NCBI RefSeq assembly: GCF_051014445.1
Contig: NW_027488365.1
Coordinates: 9,052,001-9,116,000 of the forward strand
DNA from: Colletes latitarsis
Lineage: Eukaryota > Arthropoda > Insecta > Hymenoptera > Colletidae
Length of the DNA: 64,000 bases
Direction of reading: 5' to 3'
A model generated the notes under the pieces. That model had not been told where the DNA came from, did no database searches, and worked only from the letters and a program-made list of their open reading frames with translations. A program made the position numbers and the translations under genes. Positions 12,601 to 26,762 of this stretch are shown piece by piece; within the stretch, counting starts at the first letter, position 1; the number at the start of each line of letters is the position of its first letter.

Positions 12601-13836
12601 TACGTGATCCAAACCAGAAAAAGCCCAGGGTCTGGCCAACAAGTATGCGAGAAATGCGAAAGTACGAGCCAGATGAGGTCAAATCCCAGCCCTAACCGAG
12701 ACATAACCGGCGTTATCCTCTAAAATATTAATCGCAACCAGGTTTAATTGACTGTTCCGGTGTGGAACGTCATTATTACGGGATCCAAACCAGAAAAATC
12801 CCAGGATCTGGCCAACAAGTATGCGAGAAACGCGAAAGTATGAGCCAGATGATAGCAAATACCAGAGCAAACCCAGACATAGCTTGCGTTATCCTCTAAA
12901 ACACTAATCGGAACCAGCTTCTATTGACTGTATCAGTGTGGTACCGCATTACTACGTGACACAAACCAGTAAAAGCCCAGGATCTGGCCAACAAGTATGC
13001 GAGAAACGCGAAAGTATGAGCCAGATGATAGCAAATACCAGAGTAAACCCAGACATAGCTTGCGTTATCCTCTAAAACACTAATGGGAACCAGCTTCTAT
13101 TGGCTGTTTCAGTGTGGTACCGCATTACTACGCGACACAAACCAGAAAAAGCCCAGGATCTTGCCAACAAGTATGCGAAAAATGCGAAAGTACGGGCAGA
13201 TGAGGGCAAATCCCAGACCAAACCGAGACATAATCAGCGTTATCCACTAAAATACTATTCGGAACCAGCTTCAATTGGCTATTTCAGTGTGGTACCACAT
13301 TAATACGTGATACATACCAGAAAAAATCCAGGATCTGGCCAACAAGTATGCGAAAAATGCGAAAGTACGAGCCAGATGAGGGTAAATTCCAGACCTAACC
13401 GAGACATAACTGGTGTTATCCTCTAAAATATTAATCGCAACCAGGTTTAATTGACTGTTTCAGAGTGGTCCCCCATTACTACGTGTTCCAAACCAGAAGA
13501 AGCCCGGGATCTGGCCAACAAGTATGCCAAAAATGCGAAAGTACGAGCCAGATGAGGGCAAATCCCAGTACTGACCCAGACATATCCAGCGTTATCCTCT
13601 AAAACACTAATCGGAACCAGCTTTTATTGACTGTTTCTGTGTGGTACCACATTACTACGTGATCCAAACCAGAAAAAGCCCAGGATCTGGCCAACAAGTA
13701 TGCGAGAAATGCGAAAGTACGAGCCAGATGAGGGCAAATCCCAGCCCTAACCGAGACATAACCGGCGTTATCCTCTAAAATATTAATCGCAACCAGGTTT
13801 AATTGACTGTTTCGGTGTGGCACCCCATTACTACGG
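6621..13836 (+). repeat. 41-monomer higher-order unit (7216 bp), copy 1
   Basis: Sequence from 6621 matches sequence from 13837 at an offset of exactly 7216 bp (41 x 176). The match is continuous to about 10044/17260 (3.42 kb) with only scattered single-base differences, for example at about 7150, 7627, 8577, 8967 and 9295. Beyond 10045 the correspondence continues in blocks with changed offsets: 10573-10960 to 17261-17648 (+6688); 9901-10676 also to 17645-18420 (+7744); 11229-12435 to 18621-19827 (+7392); and 12436-13811 to 20004-21379 (+7568). All offsets are whole monomers, so copy 2 gained and lost blocks of monomers after the duplication. Confidence 0.88.
11229..13811 (+). repeat. About 15-monomer core block, copy 1 of 3
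   Basis: This block recurs at 18621-21482 and, from about 18725 onward, at 24005-26762. Two length markers identify all three copies: a 177-bp monomer with an extra T (AATATTTAATCGCAATCAGG) at about 11491, and a 175-bp monomer lacking one C (CGGGCAGATGAGG) at about 13194. It also holds the CAGAGTGGTCCCACATTAC and ACGTGTTCCAAACC variants and the CAGTACTGACCCAGACATAT variant. Confidence 0.88.
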
Positions 13837-16800
13837 GATCCAAACCAGAAAAAGCCCAGGATCTGGCCAACAAGTATGCGAGAAATGCGAAAGTATGAGC
13901 CAGATGAGGGCAAATCCCAGACCTAACCGAGTCATAACCAGCGTTATCCTCTAAAATACTAATCGGGACCGTCTTTTATTGACTGTTTCAGTGTGGTACC
14001 ACATTACTACGTGATCCAAACCAGAAAAAGCCCAGGATCTGGCCAACAAGTATGCGAAAAATGCGAAAGTACGAGCCAGATGAGGGCAAATCCCAGCCCT
14101 AACCGAGACATAACCGGCGTTATCCTCTAAAATATTAATCGCAACCAGGTTTAATCGATTGTTTCGTTGTGGCACCTCATTACTACGGAATCCAAACCAG
14201 AAAAAACCCAGCATCTGGCCAACAAGTATGCTAAAAAAGCGAAAGTATGAGCAAGATGATTGCAAATACCAGAACTAACCCCGACATAACCAGCGTTATC
14301 CTCTAAAACACTAATCGGAACCAGCTTTTATTGACTGTTCCAGTGTGGTACCACATTACTACGTGATCCAAACCAGGAAAAGCCCAGGATCTGGCCAACA
14401 AATATGCGAAAAATGCGAAAGTACGGGCCAGATGAGGGCAAATCCCAGACCTAACCGAGATATAACCGGCAATATCCTCAAAAATATTAATCGAAACCAG
14501 GTTTAATTGACTGTTTCGGTGTGGAACGTCATTATTACGGGATCCAAACCAGAAAAGCCCCAGGATCTGGCCAACAAGTATGCGAAAGGTGCGAAAGTAC
14601 GAGCCAGATGAGGGTAAACCCCAGACCTAAGCGCGACATAACCGGCGTTATCCTCTAAAATATTAATCGCAACCAGGATTAATAGACTGTTTCAGAGTGG
14701 TCCCACATTACTACGTGATCGAAACCAGAAGAAGACCAGGATCTGGCCAACAAGTATGCGAAAAATGCGAAAGTACGAGCCAGATGAGGGCAAATCCCAG
14801 ACCTAACCGAGAGATAACCGGTGTTATCCTCTAAAACACTAATCGGAACCAGCTTTTATTGACTGTTTCAGTGTGGTACCACATTACTACGTGATCCAAA
14901 CCAGAAAAAGCCCAGGATCTGGCCAACAAGTATGCGAGAAATGCGAAAGTACGAACCAGATGAGGGCAAATCCCAGCCCTAACCCAGACGTAGCCAGCGT
15001 TATCCTCTAAAACACTAATCGGAACCAGCTTTTATTGACTGTTTCAGAGTGGTACCACATTACTACGTGATCCAAACCAGGAAAAGCCCAGGATCTGGCC
15101 AACAAGTATGCGAGAAATGCGAAAGTACGAGCCAGATGAGGGCAAATCCCAGACCTAACCGAGACATAACCAGCGTTATCCCCTAAAATATTAATCGCAA
15201 CCAGGTTTAATTGACTGTTTCGGTGTGGAACCTCATTACTACGGGATCCAAACCAGAAAAAACCCAGGATCTGGCCAACAAATATGCGAAAAACGCGAAA
15301 GTTTGAGCCAGATGATTGCAAATAGCAGAACGAACCCAGACATAGCTTGCGTTATCCTCTAAAACACTAGTCGGAACCAGCTTCTATTGACTGTTTCAGT
15401 GTGGTACCGCATTACTACGTGACACAAACCAGAAAAAGCCCTGGATCTTGCCAACAAGTATGCGAAAAATGCGAAAGTACGGGCCAGATGAGGGCAAATC
15501 CCAGACCAAACCGAGACATAATCAGCGTTATCCTCTAAAATACTATTCGGAACCAGCTTCAATTGGCTGTTTCAGTGTGGTACCACATTAATACGTGATA
15601 CATACCAGAAAAAATCCAGGATCTGGCCAACAAGTATGCGAAAAATGCGAAGGTACGGGCCAGATGATAGCAAATACCAGAACAAACCCAGACATAGCCA
15701 GCGTTATCCTCTAAAACACTAATCGGAACCAGCTTTTATTGACTGTTTCAGTGTGGTACCACATTACTACGTGATCCAAACCAGAAAAAGCCCAGGATCT
15801 GGCCAACAAGCATGCGAAAAATGCGAAAGTACGGGCCAAATGAGGGCAAATCGCAGACCTAACCGAGACATAACCGGCGTTATACTCTAAAATATTAATC
15901 GCAACCAGGTTTAATTGACTGTTTCATTGTGGTCCCACATTACTACTTGGTCCAAGCCAGAAAATGGCCAGGATCTGGTCAACAAGTATGCGAAAAATGC
16001 GAAGGTACGGGCCAGATGATAGCAAATATCAGAACAAACCCAGAGATAGCCAGCGTTATACTCTGAAACACTAATCTGAACCAACTTTTATTGACTGTCT
16101 CAGTGTGGTACCACATTACTACGTGATCCAAACCAGAAAAAGCCCAGGATCTGGCCTACAAGCATGCGAAAAATGCGAAAGTACGGGCCAGATGAGGGCA
16201 AATCGCAGACCTAACCGAGACATAACCAGCGTTATCCTCTAAAATACTAATCGGGACCAACTTTTATTGACTGTCTCAGTGCGGTACCACATTACTACGT
16301 GATCCAAACCAGAAAAAGCCCAGGATCTGGCCAACAAGTGTGCGAGAAATGCGAAAGTATGAGCCAGATGAGGGCAAATCCCAGACCTAACCGAGATATA
16401 ACCGGCAGTATCCTCTAAAATATTAATCGAAACCAGGTTTAATTGACTGTTTCGGTGTGGAACGTCATTATTACGGGATCCAAACCAGAAAAAACCCAGG
16501 ATCTGGCCAACAAGTATGCGAAAAATGCGAAAGTACGAGCCAGATGAGGGCAAATCCCAGAACTGACCCAGACATATCCAGCGTTATCCTCTAAAACACT
16601 AATCGGAACCAGCTTTTATTGCCTGTTCCTGTGTGGTACCACATTACTACGTGATCCAAACCAGAAAAAGCCCAGGATCTGGCCAACAAGTATGCGAGAA
16701 ATGCGAAAGTACGAGCCAGATGAGGGCAAATCCCAGACCAAACCGAGACATAATCAGCGTTAGCCTCTAAAATACTATTCGGAACCAGCTTCAATTGGCT

Positions 16801-19800
16801 GTTTCAGTGTGGTACCACATTAATACGTGATACATACCAGAAAAAATCCAGGTTCTGGCCAACAAGTATGCGAAAAATGCGAAGGTACGGGCCAGATGAT
16901 AGCAAATACCAGAACTAACCCAGACATAGCCAGCGTTATCCTCTAAAACACTAATCGGAACCAGCTTTTATTGACTGTTTCAGTGTGGTACCACATTACT
17001 ACGTGATCCAAACCAGTAAGAGCCAAGGATCTGGCCAACAAGTATGCGAAAAAAGCGAAAGTATGAGCAAGATGATTGCAAATACCAGAACTAACTCAGA
17101 CATAACGAGCGTTATCCTCTAAAACACTAATCGGAACCAGCTTTTATTGACTGTTTCAGTGTGGTACCACATTACTACGTGATCCAAACCAGAAAAAGCC
17201 CAGGATCTGGCCAACAAGCATGCGAAAAATGCGAAAGTACGGGCCAGATGAGGGCAAATCCCAGACCTAACCGTGATATAACCTGTGTTATCCTCTAAAA
17301 TATTAATCGCAACCAGGTTTAATTGACTGTTTCAGAGTGGTCCCACATTACTACGTGTTCCAAACCAGAAGAAGCCCGCGATCTGGCCAACAAGTATGCG
17401 AAAAATGCGAAAGTACGAGCCAGATGAGGGCAAATCCCAGACCTAACCGAGAGATAACCGGCGTTATCCTCTAAAATATTAATCGCAACCAGGTTTAATT
17501 GACTGTTTCAGTGTGGTCCCACATTACTACTTGGTCCAAGCCAGAAAATGGCCAGGATCTGGTCAACAAGTATGCGAAAAATGCGAAGGTACGGGCCAGA
17601 TGATAGCAAATACCAGAACAAACCCAGAGATAGCCAGCGTTATACTCTAAAACACTAATCTGAACCAACTTTTATTGACTGTCTCAGTGTGGTACCACAT
17701 TACTACGTGATCCAAACCAGAAAAAGCCCAGGATCTGGCCAACAAGCATGCGAAAAATGCGAAAGTACGGGCCAGATGAGGGCAAATCGCAGACCTAACC
17801 GAGACATAACCAGCGTTATCCTCTAAAATACTAATCGGGACCAACTTTTATTGACTGTCTCAGTGCGGTACCACATTACTACGTGATCCAAACCAGAAAA
17901 AGCCCAGGATCTGGCCAACAAGTATGCGAGAAATGCGAAAGTATGAGCCAGATGATGGCAAATCCCAGACCTAACCGAGATATAACCGGCAATATCCTCT
18001 AAAATATTAATCGAAACCAGGTTTAATTGACTGTTTCGGTGTGGAACGTCATTATTACGGGATCCAAACCAGAAAAAACCCAGGATCTGGCCAACAAGTA
18101 TGCGAAAAATGCGAAAGTACGAACCAGATGAGGGCAAATCCCAGAACTGACCCAGACATATCCAGCGTTATCCTCTAAAACACTAATCGGAACCAGCTTT
18201 TATTGCCTGTTTCTGTGTGGTACCTCATTACTACGTGATCCAAACCAGAAAAAGCCCAGGATCTGGCCAACAAGTATGCGAGAAATGCGAAAGTACGAGC
18301 CAGATGAGGGCAAATCCCAGACCTAACCGTGATATAACCTGTGTTATCCTCTAAAATATTAATCGCAACCAGGTTTAATTGACTGTTTCAGAGTGGTCCC
18401 ACATTACTACGTGTTCCAAACCAGAAGAAGCCCGGGATCTGGCCAACAAGTATGCGAAAAATGCGAAAGTACGAGCCAGATGAGGGCAAATCCCAGACCT
18501 AACCGAGAGATAACCGGCGTTATCCTCTAAAATATTAATCGCAACCAGGTTTAATTGACTGTTTCGGTGTGGAACCCCATTACTACTGGATCCAAACCAG
18601 AAAAAACACAGGATCCGGCCAACAAGTATGCGAGAAACGCGAAAGTATGAGCCAGATGATAGCAAATACCAGAGCAAACCCAGACATAGCCAGGGTTATC
18701 CTCGAAAACACTAATCGGAACCAGATTTTATTGACTGTTTCAGTGTGGCACCTCATTACTACGGAATCCAAACCGGAAAAAACCCAGGATCTGGCCAACA
18801 AATATGCGAAAAACGCGAAAGTACGAGCCAGATGAGGGCAAATCCCAGACCTAACCGAGAGATAACCGGCGTTATCCTCTAAAATATTTAATCGCAATCA
18901 GGTTTAATTGACTGTTTCGGTGTGGAACCCCATTACTATGGGATCCAAACCAGAAAAAACACAGGGTCTGGCCAACAAGTATGCGATAAATGCGAAAGTA
19001 CGGGCCAGATGAGGGCAAATCCCAGACCTAACCGAGACATAATCAGCGTTATCCTCTAAAATATTAATCGCAACCAGGTTTAATTGACTGTTCCGGTGTG
19101 GAACGTCATTATTACGGGATCCAAACCAGAAAAATCCCAGGATCTGGCCAACAAGTATGCGAGAAACGCGAAAGTATGAGCCAGATGATAGCAAATACCA
19201 GAGCAAACCCAGACATAGCTTGCGTTATCCTCTAAAACACTAATCGGAACCAGCTTCTATTGACTGTATCAGTGTGGTACCACATTACTACGTGATCCAA
19301 ACCAGAAGAAGCCCGGGATCTGGCCAACAAGTATGCGAAAAATGAGAAAGTACGAGCCAGATGAGGGTAAATCCCAGACCTAACCGAGATATAACCGGTG
19401 TTATCCTCTAAAATATTAATCGCAACCAGGTTTAATTGACTGTTTCAGAGTGGTCCCACATTACTACGTGTTCCAAACCAGAAGAAGCCCGGGATCTGGC
19501 CAACAAGTATGCGAAAAATGCGAAAGCACGAGCCAGATGAGGGTAAATCCCAGACCTAACCGAGATATAACCGGTGTTATCCTCTAAAATATTAATCGCA
19601 ACCAGGTTTAATTGACTGTTTCAGAGTGGTCCCACATTACTACGTGTTCCAAACCAGAAGAAGCCCGGGATCTGGCCAACAAGTATGCGAAAAATGCGAA
19701 AGTACGAGCCAGATGAGGGCAAATCCCAGACCTAACCGAGAGATAACCGGCGTTATCCTCTAAAATATTAATCGCAACCGGGTTTAATTGACTGTTTCGG

Positions 19801-21404
19801 TGTGGAACCCCATTACTACGGGATCCAAACCAGAAAAAACACAGGATCTGGCCAACAAGTATGCGAGAAACGCGAAAGTATGAGCCAGATGATAGCAAAT
19901 ACCAGCGCAAACCCAGACATAGCCAGCGTTATCCTCTAAAACACTAATCTTAACCAGCTTTTATTGACTGTTTCAGTGTGGTACCACATTACTACGTGAT
20001 CCAAACCAGAAGAAGCCCGGGATCTGGCCAACAAGTATGCGAAAAATGCGAAAGTACGAGCCAGATGAGGGCAAATCCCAGTACTGACCCAGACATATCC
20101 AGCGTTATCCTCTAAAACACTAATCGGAACCAGCTTTTATTGACTGTTTCTGTGTGGTACCACATTACTACGTGATCCAAACCAGAAAAAGCCCAGGGTC
20201 TGGCCAACAAGTATGCGAGAAATGCGAAAGTACGAGCCAGATGAGGTCAAATCCCAGCCCTAACCGAGACATAACCGGCGTTATCCTCTAAAATATTAAT
20301 CGCAACCAGGTTTAATTGACTGTTCCGGTGTGGAACGTCATTATTACGGGATCCAAACCAGAAAAATCCCAGGATCTGGCCAACAAGTATGCGAGAAACG
20401 CGAAAGTATGAGCCAGATGATAGCAAATACCAGAGCAAACCCAGACATAGCTTGCGTTATCCTCTAAAACACTAATCGGAACCAGCTTCTATTGACTGTA
20501 TCAGTGTGGTACCGCATTACTACGTGACACAAACCAGTAAAAGCCCAGGATCTGGCCAACAAGTATGCGAGAAACGCGAAAGTATGAGCCAGATGATAGC
20601 AAATACCAGAGTAAACCCAGACATAGCTTGCGTTATCCTCTAAAACACTAATGGGAACCAGCTTCTATTGGCTGTTTCAGTGTGGTACCGCATTACTACG
20701 TGACACAAACCAGAAAAAGCCCAGGATCTTGCCAACAAGTATGCGAAAAATGCGAAAGTACGGGCAGATGAGGGCAAATCCCAGACCAAACCGAGACATA
20801 ATCAGCGTTATCCACTAAAATACTATTCGGAACCAGCTTCAATTGGCTATTTCAGTGTGGTACCACATTAATACGTGATACATACCAGAAAAAATCCAGG
20901 ATCTGGCCAACAAGTATGCGAAAAATGCGAAAGTACGAGCCAGATGAGGGTAAATTCCAGACCTAACCGAGACATAACCGGTGTTATCCTCTAAAATATT
21001 AATCGCAACCAGGTTTAATTGACTGTTTCAGAGTGGTCCCCCATTACTACGTGTTCCAAACCAGAAGAAGCCCGGGATCTGGCCAACAAGTATGCCAAAA
21101 ATGCGAAAGTACGAGCCAGATGAGGGCAAATCCCAGTACTGACCCAGACATATCCAGCGTTATCCTCTAAAACACTAATCGGAACCAGCTTTTATTGACT
21201 GTTTCTGTGTGGTACCACATTACTACGTGATCCAAACCAGAAAAAGCCCAGGATCTGGCCAACAAGTATGCGAGAAATGCGAAAGTACGAGCCAGATGAG
21301 GGCAAATCCCAGCCCTAACCGAGACATAACCGGCGTTATCCTCTAAAATATTAATCGCAACCAGGTTTAATTGACTGTTCCGGTGTGGAACGTCATTATT
21401 ACGG
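13837..21404 (+). repeat. 41-43-monomer higher-order unit, copy 2 (rearranged)
   Basis: This starts exactly where copy 1 ends. The first 3.42 kb is collinear and almost identical to 6621-10044. At 17261 the sequence switches to the copy 1 block from 10573, then returns at about 17645 to the block from 9901, so a segment of a few monomers is duplicated within this copy. One extra monomer lies at about 19828-20003. The right end is approximate, because the match to copy 1 fades near 21379, where GTTTCGGTGTGGCACC is replaced by GTTCCGGTGTGGAACG. Confidence 0.85.
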
Positions 21405-21482
21405 GATCCAAACCAGAAAAATCCCAGGATCTGGCCAACAAGTATGCGAGAAACGCGAAAGTATGAGCCAGATGATAGCAAA
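18621..21482 (+). repeat. About 15-monomer core block, copy 2 of 3
   Basis: The extra-T monomer is at about 18884 and the missing-C monomer at 20761-20770. It differs from copy 1 by one added monomer at about 19828-20003. From 18725 to 21482 it is collinear with 24005-26762 at an offset of 5280 bp (30 monomers). Confidence 0.88.
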
Positions 21483-24004
21483 TACCAGAGCAAACCCAGA
21501 CATAGCTTGCGTTATCCTCTAAAACACTAATCGGAACCAGCTTCTATTGACTGTTTCAGTGTGGTACCGCATTACTACGTGACACAAACCAGTAAAAGCC
21601 CAGGATCTGGCCAACAAGTATGCGAGAAACGCGAAAGTATGAGCCAGATGATAGCAAATACCAGAGTAAACCCAGACATAGCTTGCGTTATCCTCTAAAA
21701 CACTAATGGGAACCAGCTTCTATTGGCTGTTTCAGTGTGGTACCGCATTACTACGTGACACAAACCAGAAAAAGCCCAGGATCTTGCCAACAAGTATGCG
21801 AAAAATGCGAAAGTACGGGCCAGATGAGGGCAAATCCCAGACCAAACCGAGACATAATCAGCGTTATCCACTAAAATACTATTCGGAACCAGCTTCAATT
21901 GGCTGTTTGAGTGTGGTACCACATTAATACGTGATACATACCAGAAAAAATCCAGGATCTGGCCAACAAGTATGCGAAAAATGCGAAAGTACGAGCCAGA
22001 TGAGGGTAAATCCCAGACCTAACCGAGACATAACCGGTGTTATCCTCTAAAATATTAATCGCAACCAGGTTTAATTGACTGTTTCAGAGTGGTCCCACAT
22101 TACTACGTGTTCCAAACCAGAAGAAGCCCGGGATCTGGCCAACAAGTATGCGAAAAATGCGAAAGTACGAGCCAGATGAGGGCAAATTCCAGACCTAACC
22201 GAGAGATAACCGGCGTTATCCTCTAAAATTTTAATCGCAACCAGGTTTAATTGACTGTTTCGGTGTGGAACCCCATTACTACGGGATCCAAACCAGAAAA
22301 AAGACAGGACCTGGCCAACAAGTATGCGAGAAACGCGAAGGTATGAGCCAGATGAGGGCAAATCCCAGACCTAACCGAGATATAACCGGCAAATACCTTT
22401 AAAATATTAATCGAAACCAGGTTTAATTGACTGTTTCGGTGTGGAACGTCATTATTACGGGATCCAAACCTGAAAAAACCCAGGATCTGGCCAACAAGTA
22501 TGCGAAAAATGCGAAAGTACGGGCCAGATGAGGGCAAATCCAAGACCTAACCTTGACATAACCGGCGTTATCCTCTAAAATATTAATCGCAACCAGGTTT
22601 AATTGACTGTTTCAGTGTGGTCCCACATTACTACTTGGTCCAAGCCAGAAAAAGGCCAGGATCTGGCCAACAAGCATGCGAAAAATGCGAAAGTACGGGC
22701 CAGATGAGGGCAAATCGCTGACCTAACCGAGACATAACCAGCGTTATCCTCTAAAATTCTAATCGGGACCAACTTTTATTGACTGTCTCAGTGCGGTACC
22801 ACATCACTACGGGATCCAAACCAGAAAAAAGACAGGACCTGGCCAACAAGTATGCGAGAAACGCGAATGTACGAGCCAGATGAGGGCAAATCCCAGCCCT
22901 AACCGAGACATAACCGGCGTTACCCTCTAAAATATTAATCGCAACCAGGTTTAATTGACTGTTTCGGTGTGGAACGTCATTATTACGGGATCCAAACCAG
23001 AAAGAACCCAGGATCTGGCCAACAAGTATGCGAAAAATGCGAAAGTACGAGCCAGATGAGGGCAAATCCCAGAACTGACCCAGACATATCCAGCGTTATC
23101 CTCTAAAACACTAATCGGAACCAGCTTTTATTGCCTGTTCCTGTGTGGTACCACATTACTACGTGATCCAAACCAGAAAAAGCCCAGGATCTGGCCAACA
23201 AGTATGCGAGAAATGCGAAAGTACGAGCCAGATGAGGGCAAATCCCAGACCAAACCGAGACATAATCAGCGTTAGCCTCTAAAATACTATTCGGAACCAG
23301 CTTCAATTGGCTGTTTCAGTGTGGTACCACATTAATACGTGATACATACCAGAAAAAATCCAGGTTCTGGCCAACAAGTATGCGAAAAATGCGAAGGTAC
23401 GGGCCAGATGATAGCAAATACCAGAACAAACCCAGACATAGCCAGCGTTATCCTCTAAAACACTAATCGGAACCAGCTTTTATTGACTGTTTCAGTGTGG
23501 TACCACATTACTACGTGATCCAAACCAGTAAGAGCCAAGGATCTGGCCAACAAGTATGCGAAAAAAGCGAAAGTATGAGCAAGATGATTGCAAATACCAG
23601 AACTAACTCAGACATAACGAGCGTTATCCTCTAAAACACTAATCGGAACCAGCTTTTATTGACTGTTTCAGTGTGGTACCACATTACTACGTGATCCAAA
23701 CCAGAAAAAGCCCAGGATCTGGCCAACAAGCATGCGAAAAATGCGAAAGTACGGGCCAGATGAGGGCAAATCGCAGACCTAACCGAGACATAACCAGCGT
23801 TATCCTCTAAAATACTAATCGGGACCAACTTTTATTGACTGTCTCAGTGTGGTACCACATTACTACGTGATCCAAACCAGAAAAAGCCCAGGATCTGGCC
23901 AACAAGCATGCGAAAAATGCGAAAGTACGGGCCAGATGAGGGCAAATCGCAGACCTAACCGAGACATAACCAGCGTTATCCTCTAAAATACTAATCGGGA
24001 CCAA
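21483..24004 (+). repeat. Array segment between core copies 2 and 3
   Basis: 21823-22962 matches 27104-28243 at an offset of 5281 bp and so belongs to the same 30-monomer register. 22962-23772 is a third copy of 16450-17260 (offset 6512 bp, 37 monomers), itself a copy of 9234-10044. It includes the diagnostic TTGCCTGTTCCTGTGTGG and CAGTAAGAGCCAAGG. Two similar CAAGCATGCG monomers follow at about 23.63-24.0 kb. There is no gene. Confidence 0.84.
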
Positions 24005-26762
24005 CTTTTATTGACTGTTTCAGTGTGGCACCTCATTACTACGGAATCCAAACCGGAAAAAACCCAGGATCTGGCCAACAAATATGCGAAAAACGCGAAA
24101 GTACGAGCCAGATGAGGGCAAATCCCAGACCTAACCGAGAGATAACCGGCGTTATCCTCTAAAATATTTAATCGCAATCAGGTTTAATTGACTGTTTCGG
24201 TGTGCAACCCCATTACTATGGGATCCAAACCAGAAAAAACACAGGGTCTAGCCAACAAGTATGCGAAAAATGCGAAAGTACGGGCCAGATGAGGGCAAAT
24301 CCCAGACCTAACCGAGACATAATAAGCGTTATCCTCTATAATATTAATCGCAACCAGGTTTAATTGACTGTTCCGGTGTGGAACGTCATTATTACGGGAT
24401 CCAAACCAGAAAAATCCCAGGATCTGGCCAACAAGTATGCGAGAAACGCGAAAGTATGAGCCAGATGATAGCAAATACCAGAGCAAACCCAGACATAGCT
24501 TGCGTTATCCTCTAAAACACTAATCGGAACCAGCTTCTATTGACTGTATCAGTGTGGTACCACATTACTACGTGATCCAAACCAGAAGAAGCCCGGGATC
24601 TGGCCAACAAGTATGCGAAAAATGCGAAAGTACGAGCCAGATGAGGGTAAATCCCAGACCTAACCGAGATATAACCGGTGTTATCCTCTAAAATATTAAT
24701 CGCAACCAGGTTTAATTGACTGTTTCAGAGTGGTCCCACATTACTACGTGTTCCAAACCAGAAGAAGCCCGGGATCTGGCCAACAAGTATGCGAAAAATG
24801 CGAAAGTACGAGCCAGATGAGGGTAAATCCCAGACCTAACCGAGATATAACCGGTGTTATCCTCTAAAATATTAATCGCAACCAGGTTTAATTGACTGTT
24901 TCAGAGTGGTCCCACATTACTACGTGTTCCAAACCAGAAGAAGCCCGGGATCTGGCCAACAAGTATGCGAAAAATGCGAAAGTACGAGCCAGATGAGGGC
25001 AAATCCCAGACCTAACCGAGAGATAACCGGCGTTATCCTCTAAAATATTAATCGCAACCGGGTTTAATTGACTGTTTCGGTGTGGAACCCCATTACTACG
25101 GGATCCAAACCAGAAAAAACACAGGATCTGGCCAACAAGTATGCGAGAAACGCGAAAGTATGAGCCAGATGATAGCAAATACCAGCGCAAACCCAGACAT
25201 AGCCAGCGTTATCCTCTAAAACACTAATCGGAACCAGCTTTTATTGACTGTTTCAGTGTGGTACCACATTACTACGTGATCCAAACCAGAAGAAGCCCGG
25301 GATCTGGCCAACAAGTATGCGAAAAATGCGAAAGTACGAGCCAGATGAGGGCAAATCCCAGTACTGACCCAGACATATCCAGCGTTATCCTCTAAAACAC
25401 TAATCGGAACCAGCTTTTATTGACTGTTTCTGTGTGGTACCACATTACTACGTGATCCAAACCAGAAAAAGCCCAGGGTCTGGCCAACAAGTATGCGAGA
25501 AATGCGAAAGTACGAGCCAGATGAGGTCAAATCCCAGCCCTAACCGAGACATAACCGGCGTTATCCTCCAAAATATTAATCGCAACCAGGTTTAATTGAC
25601 TGTTCCGGTGTGGAACGTCATTATTACGGGATCCAAACCAGAAAAATCCCAGGATCTGGCCAACAAGTATGCGAGAAACGCGAAAGTATGAGCCAGATGA
25701 TAGCAAATACCAGAGCAAACCCAGACATAGCTTGCGTTATCCTCTAAAACACTAATCGGAACCAGCTTCTATTGACTGTATCAGTGTGGTACCGCATTAC
25801 TACGTGACACAAACCAGTAAAAGCCCAGGATCTGGCCAACAAGTATGCGAGAAACGCGAAAGTATGAGCCAGATGATAGCAAATACCAGAGTAAACCCAG
25901 ACATAGCTTGCGTTATCCTCTAAAACACTAATGGGAACCAGCTTCTATTGGCTGTTTCAGTGTGGTACCGCATTACTACGTGACACAAACCAGAAAAAGC
26001 CCAGGATCTTGCCAACAAGTATGCGAAAAATGCGAAAGTACGGGCAGATGAGGGCAAATCCCAGACCAAACCGAGACATAATCAGCGTTATCCACTAAAA
26101 TACTATTCGGAACCAGCTTCAATTGGCTATTTCAGTGTGGTACCACATTAATACGTGATACATACCAGAAAAAATCCAGGATCTGGCCAACAAGTATGCG
26201 AAAAATGCGAAAGTACGAGCCAGATGAGGGTAAATTCCAGACCTAACCGAGACATAACCGGTGTTATCCTCTAAAATATTAATCGCAACCAGGTTTAATT
26301 GACTGTTTCAGAGTGGTCCCCCATTACTACGTGTTCCAAACCAGAAGAAGCCCGGGATCTGGCCAACAAGTATGCGAAAAATGCGAAAGTACGAGCCAGA
26401 TGAGGGCAAATCCCAGTACTGACCCAGACATATCCAGCGTTATCCTCTAAAACACTAATCGGAACCAGCTTTTATTGACTGTTTCTGTGTGGTACCACAT
26501 TACTACGTGATCCAAACCAGAAAAAGCCCAGGATCTGGCCAACAAGTATGCGAGAAATGCGAAAGTACGAGCCAGATGAGGGCAAATCCCAGCCCTAACC
26601 GAGACATAACCGGCGTTATCCTCTAAAATATTAATCGCAACCAGGTTTAATTGACTGTTCCGGTGTGGAACGTCATTATTACGGGATCCAAACCAGAAAA
26701 ATCCCAGGATCTGGCCAACAAGTATGCGAGAAACGCGAAAGTATGAGCCAGATGATAGCAAA
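24005..26762 (+). repeat. About 15-monomer core block, copy 3 of 3
   Basis: The extra-T monomer is at 24161-24170 and the missing-C monomer at 26041-26050, both displaced exactly 5280 bp from copy 2. The match ends at about 26762, where AATACCAGAGC in copy 2 becomes AATGCCAGAAC and the following monomer has an extra T (CTTTTATTTGACTG). Confidence 0.88.
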
